A DNA stretch of 8,393 nt, taken from assembly GCA_035405645.1 (NCBI GenBank), contig DAONJL010000004.1:10740-19132 (forward strand), written 5' to 3'. The notes under the pieces are model-generated. The model had not been told where the DNA came from and did no database searches. It saw nothing but the letters and a program-made list of their open reading frames with translations. This document shows, piece after piece, positions 1 through 6,000 of the stretch. The stretch comes from DAONJL01 sp035405645 [NCBI: bacterium] (GTDB lineage Bacteria > JAGOBX01 > DAONJL01). A program made the translations under genes and the position numbers. Each line of letters opens with the position of its first letter. Positions within the stretch are counted from its first letter, which is position 1.

Positions 1-3000
1 CCACCTGGCTCTTCTACAACTGAACCTGCTATTATTATTCCTTTATATTGTGATACATTGTTGGCACCATCTACGACTTTTATTAAATACTTATACTGAC
101 CATCTGCTATAGTCCCTGGGTCCCAGATTGCTTTATAAATACCATTCCCATTAAATATTGGTGTAGTTGATAATGTTTTTATTATTTTTTCATCTTTATC
201 AAGTATCGTTACATTTAATTGAAAACCAGGGTCTGATTCTACTCTAAAAATCATTACATTATTATTCATACCAGAACCAGAAGCAATAAAACTAAAACCA
301 GTCAATGATGAAAAAACTGTATTTATCGGATATCGCTTCCCGACTTCGTCAGTTGCTTTTATTGTTATTATCTCTTGCGTTGTTATATAATTACCATTCA
401 TATCAGTTCCTATTGCTTGAACATTAACATCAAATACAGTTTGAAATTCTTTTATTAATGCTATCTTTGTTGGATATGAAAATTGATTCGGTCCTGCAAA
501 CCAGCCGCCACGCATTACTACATTTGAACCCGAATCATCGGCATCATAAATACGGTAATGACCGATATAAAATGGTGTTTCTAAATCAGATATTTTAAAT
601 TGAATTTCTACTTTATCATTTATTCCATCGCCATTTGGAGTAAATGGATTTGGCTTTACGAAAATATCGGAAATCGTCGGGCCTGCTATATTTATTATTA
701 ATGATATTGATGCTTCTTTTGACCTATTGCCTGTTCTATCTACTGCATATAATCTTAATAAATATTCTCCTTCACTTAAATTATTCCGATTTATAACATA
801 ACTATCAACACCTGATTTATACCATTGTGAAGTAAGAACGATTGTTTCACCTAATGTAACATTTATTGGATAAATTGTTATCGTAACAGTTGCACCTTCA
901 TCGTTTTCTATTAATTCAAAATATAATGACGCTGTATCTTCATAGCCATCGCCATTTGGTGAAAATGGATTTGGTATTGCATATACATTTGTTATTATTG
1001 GTTTTATAATATCTGTTGCATAAGGTCTATATTTAATTAGTATTGTATCATTCATCTGACTGAAATAGCCATTATTATTTAAAGCACGCGAAGAGATATA
1101 ATAGTCTGCTGTATCACCTTTAAATTCATAATAATAATACCAGCGTTGTGTGCCTTTGTTATAATATGGTTTTGCTACTATTTTATTACCTGTTCCTGTA
1201 TCTATCCATAATTCTATTCCAATTATTTCTCCTTTATCTGTTAATGCCTCGCCTTCCACTATCACATAAGTATCTATTATTACCTGTTCATTTATAAAGG
1301 AAGTAATCTTTGAATAAAATTTTGTCGATGTATCTATTGCATTTGTATCTGTTATTATGATTAAACTACTTTTTTCATATAAATTATCAATATTATAAAT
1401 AGAATTACTAAATGAAAAACTATATGTATCTAAATAAGCCTGTATTTTATCGCCTGCTGATATATCCGCAGATGTTTTTAAAACTATAATATAATCTATA
1501 TTATTATACACATCACTATCAGGTAAAGTTAAATTTAGATTATCAAAATAAGCATTATAAAAATCCCATCTATTAAATGCTTTTATAAAACTATCTGTAT
1601 TTATATCAAACAATACCTCTTCAGCACTTCGCTTCTTCCATAATGTTATTCCTGCTCTTGAATCACTTAATAATCTGCTACTTAAATCATTCTGACTAAA
1701 TCCTGTTGTTTGTTCAAAACTTACTTTTAATGTATTTAATTTTATTGAACTATTTTTTGAAAATGTATTTATGCCAAATAATGGAATATAAGAATTAGCA
1801 TAAGAATATTGAGTATCATAAGTTAAATCAGTAATTTGTAAATAAATATTTGAATACAAAGTATCAGTGCTTATGCTTTCTGTTGCTGTTCGACCGCTTA
1901 AATTTATACCATTTGTTGGAATTGAAATAGTAAATGAATCACCAACATTTATTTGATTTGATGTTCGTATTACTACATAAAAATTTGTACCATTTGGCAA
2001 CCCCATAATTGGATATTGCCCAATAATAGGTATATTTATTACACTATCATTTCCTTCGGAAGTAAAATACAAATTCGAAGCAATAGCAACACGCATATCA
2101 CTTTCATCAAATACTCCGCCTTTTGTTGAACTTGTATCTTCCATATATATTGCTATTCCTGATGTATCATAATTTCCGATATTTTCTAACCATTCGCTTT
2201 TAAATGATGATTTATTATGAAATTTTAATGTTAATTCTGTTAAATTCAAATTCGAATTGTAATTATCAATAATATTTATTTTAAAAATTGGGATATTTTT
2301 ATTAACATCAATGGTAGTATCGGTTGTTGTTAAATCAGTTAATTCAACTTTAAATGCTGGCCCAAGTTTAATAGTAGTATCAATCTCATTTTTATTACCA
2401 GCACCATCAAATACTCGAATTATTATTTTTAGATTTTCACTATATTTTGCTGGCTTTATAAAACAAACAAATTTTACTTTATCATCGTAAATATTAGTAT
2501 CAATTATATCTTCATCAATCAATGGAAAAATACGAGTATTTTGATATATATTTACACCTGATGTTTTACCTTCTGAAATGATAACATTATTACCAGAATA
2601 AATATAATAAGGCACAGTATTATAAACATCAGCTAAAAAAATCTCATCAATTAAGAAATCAAATTTACCTTCCGTGCCTTCAGGGTCATCAGCCCAATAA
2701 TCACCTTTTTCTATTGAATGTGTTTGCCAATCATCATTCTTTTCATCACATTCTTCTTCATCAATTAAACCATCACCATCATTATCTACTCCATCCGAAG
2801 CAAATATTGCATTATTCCAAATATTGCCATTATCAATAGAATATTGCACAATATAAACACCAGTTGTATTACCATAAATACTGCTATATGGCGAAGGTGT
2901 TGTCGCTATTTCACCATATAATCTATATGTACCTACTGCTGCATCCTCCATTACTTTATCAAGTGAAATTGTGGGAGGCTGATTATCGAATGAAATAATT

Positions 3001-6000
3001 ATGCTATCAATTGTTGTATTATTTGAATAATCAGTTGCTACAATATAAATAGTGCACGGACCATCATTTATTCCCTGATTAACAATTTTAAAACTCCAGG
3101 TAGCAAAACTATCAGTGCTAATTGCATTATAAGTATCAGACCAGCCTTCGGATGTTTGCCAGAATATTTTTATTGATTGTATTCCGATACCATCATCTTG
3201 CGCTGTGCCTATAATGTCCGTCGCGCGTTTATATATTGACTCTATTATCTTTGTTTTTATTTTTTCCATTATCTCACTATAATTACCTTCTATATAAGCA
3301 GTATCACCACCTGTTATAGTTACAAGCGGCAGCATTTCATCATAAATTGAACTTTGACCAAAATAACCTATTGCAAAACAAATTACATTTTCCAGTTTCA
3401 TTCGTTCTGCTGTTTCTAAATATGAATATTGCGCATAATCCGGGTCGCCATCTATGTCTGCTAATTTATTATCGGTTATAATAACGAAAAATTTTTTTAC
3501 TCCTGTTCTAAATGGAGCAGTATCTAATGTCAAATGAATTGCTTCAAGTCCCATCTCATCTTCGGCTCCACCATTTTCTGCTTGAATTGTTGCTAACCAA
3601 CTTTTTAACTGGTCAACTGATGAAGTCATTCCGTAAAAATAAACTACATCAGTATCAGTATAACCTTTATCATTAAATTTAGTTAAACCAAAATAAGCAT
3701 TTATACCAGCACTTTGCAATCCTGCTGCTAATTTTCCGACATTATTTTTTACATTATTTATTGTGCCTGCCATTGATGCAGTAAAATCGATTAAAAATAC
3801 AATATCAACATTTGCGATACTCTGGTCAGAATAATTTGATAATACAGAATACATCGGCGGACTAATTATATTTAATTCAGGTGGTGTCTTATCAGCACGA
3901 TTTATTATTGTGCCAGTTGTTATATCTTTTTGTATATAACCTGTGCTTAATGTAATACTTTCGCCAAATATTTTGACTTTAAATGCATCATTATATGTAA
4001 TACTATTTGATGTTCTTATGCATAAAAATATTGATGAATCACCAATTGTATCTGGTAATGGAAATGCTTCAGATAATTCAAGTTCTATAAAATAATATTT
4101 ATCACTACCAGTCCAGGATTTTGATAAATTAACTGGTATAAATAAATCATTTACATCAAGTGTATCATTATTATTTTTATCAACAATTAAACAAACACCA
4201 TTCTCTGATAATGATAATAAATCATCTTTTGTAAAATTATTAACATTTAAAAAACTAACAACTAATTTTTGCAATGTATAATTATTTCCATTATCTGCAA
4301 AATCAATTTTTATAACTGGTATTGTATTTCCATTTGTATATAAATATGTTGTTTCACTTAATAAATTTGTATAACTCACATAAGGATTTGCAGTAAGTGG
4401 TCCGGCAATAATTGAACTTAAATTTGATGCATTATTAAATTCAATATCACCAGAATTTATTGCAACATTAAATTGTTTACCTGCGGTTAATGTACTACTT
4501 GTTCGTAATGCGATAAAATAATCTATACCTTTATTTGCACCTGTATTATCTGTATTTACATATTCATTATTTCGGAATACTAATTTTATTATTGTATCAG
4601 TCTGCCAACTAATACCATCAGCAAGTGAAACAATAGAATCACCTTCATCAAATTCACCATTAATTAAGCCATTATCTTTATAAACCAGAATTCCACTCAT
4701 TGGCGTAGAATTTATCGGTAATAAATCTGATTTAGTAAATGTGCCACCACTTACAGAAATAAAATTCAAGCGAATAGCGTCAAGAGTTTGACCTGCTGGC
4801 CCTGTTATTGCTAATCCAATAATTGGTGTTGGGTCTGATAAAATATCTATATAATCTGATTTTTTTATATCATATAAAGTTCGAAAATCAATAGTAATTG
4901 AATCTGTCATTGTATTACCTGCTTTATCAAGTGCGATAGCTGATATACGATATAATCCTTCACCATAACTACTTGCGAGTGTATAACTAAATGTTTGATA
5001 ATAAGTTTCTGATGATGTATTTGTTGCATTAAAAATACCCTGTGAAATAAAATTTGCACCATTTTTGGTTATTGTATCAACTTCAATTTTTATAAATACA
5101 GTATCAATTTTTGATGATTGGTCTCCTATTAAAATACTATCACCATCAACATCATAAGAAACACCTGTAAATGTATATGGTAATATTTCAATTATTGTGT
5201 CATTAATAGAATCAATTTTAACATAAGGCGAACTTATATCAAGATATAAATTCAAATACATTGTTGTATCATTTCCTGCTTTATCGGATAGTTTAATTGG
5301 TATAAAAACATCACCATCATTTAAATTTATCTTACTACCAGTTGTAAATGAGAATTCAATTGAATTTATTGAACTCCCTTGTTTTATTATTGTATCCGTT
5401 CCTAATATATCAAAACTAAATTCAACAGTTATTGTTTCACCTGGGTCTTCTGCTGGATTATAATAAATTTCTATCATTTCATTTTGTTTCACAAATGTAT
5501 CATTTTCAACCATACTATATGTTGTTGGTGTAATATATTTTTGTGTCCTTATTATAAAATTTTCGCCAATATTTATTGTTGGTGGATTATTATCTATATA
5601 CAAATTAACATAAGCAGTAGTATCATTTGCACCATCTGATAATATTATTGTAATTGTATCATAAGTTCCTACTGGTGTTGAATAATTTTTATTTGAACTA
5701 AAAGTATATGTCGCTTTAATTTGATTAGTTGTTACATTTTCATAAGAAAATCTATCTGAACTATAATCACTATCTTTTAAATCTAAATCAGTATATAATA
5801 AAATTGAATTTGTATCATCGACTGGATCAAAATTTATAATTATTACTATTGAATCATTTGCCTTAAAAATAGTATCAGAACCATAAGCAACTGTTGTATC
5901 TATATAAACTGATGTAATAATTGGTGGTATATTATCAATTTCTAATTGATAGTATTCAGTATCACCTATATTACCAACTTTATCAGTTGCAGATATTTTT

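Noticed and set aside
2757-2795. EF-hand or dockerin domain at the DGVDNDGDG loop
   Set aside because: There is no helix-loop-helix pattern and no paired second loop; a thrombospondin-3-like loop fits better.
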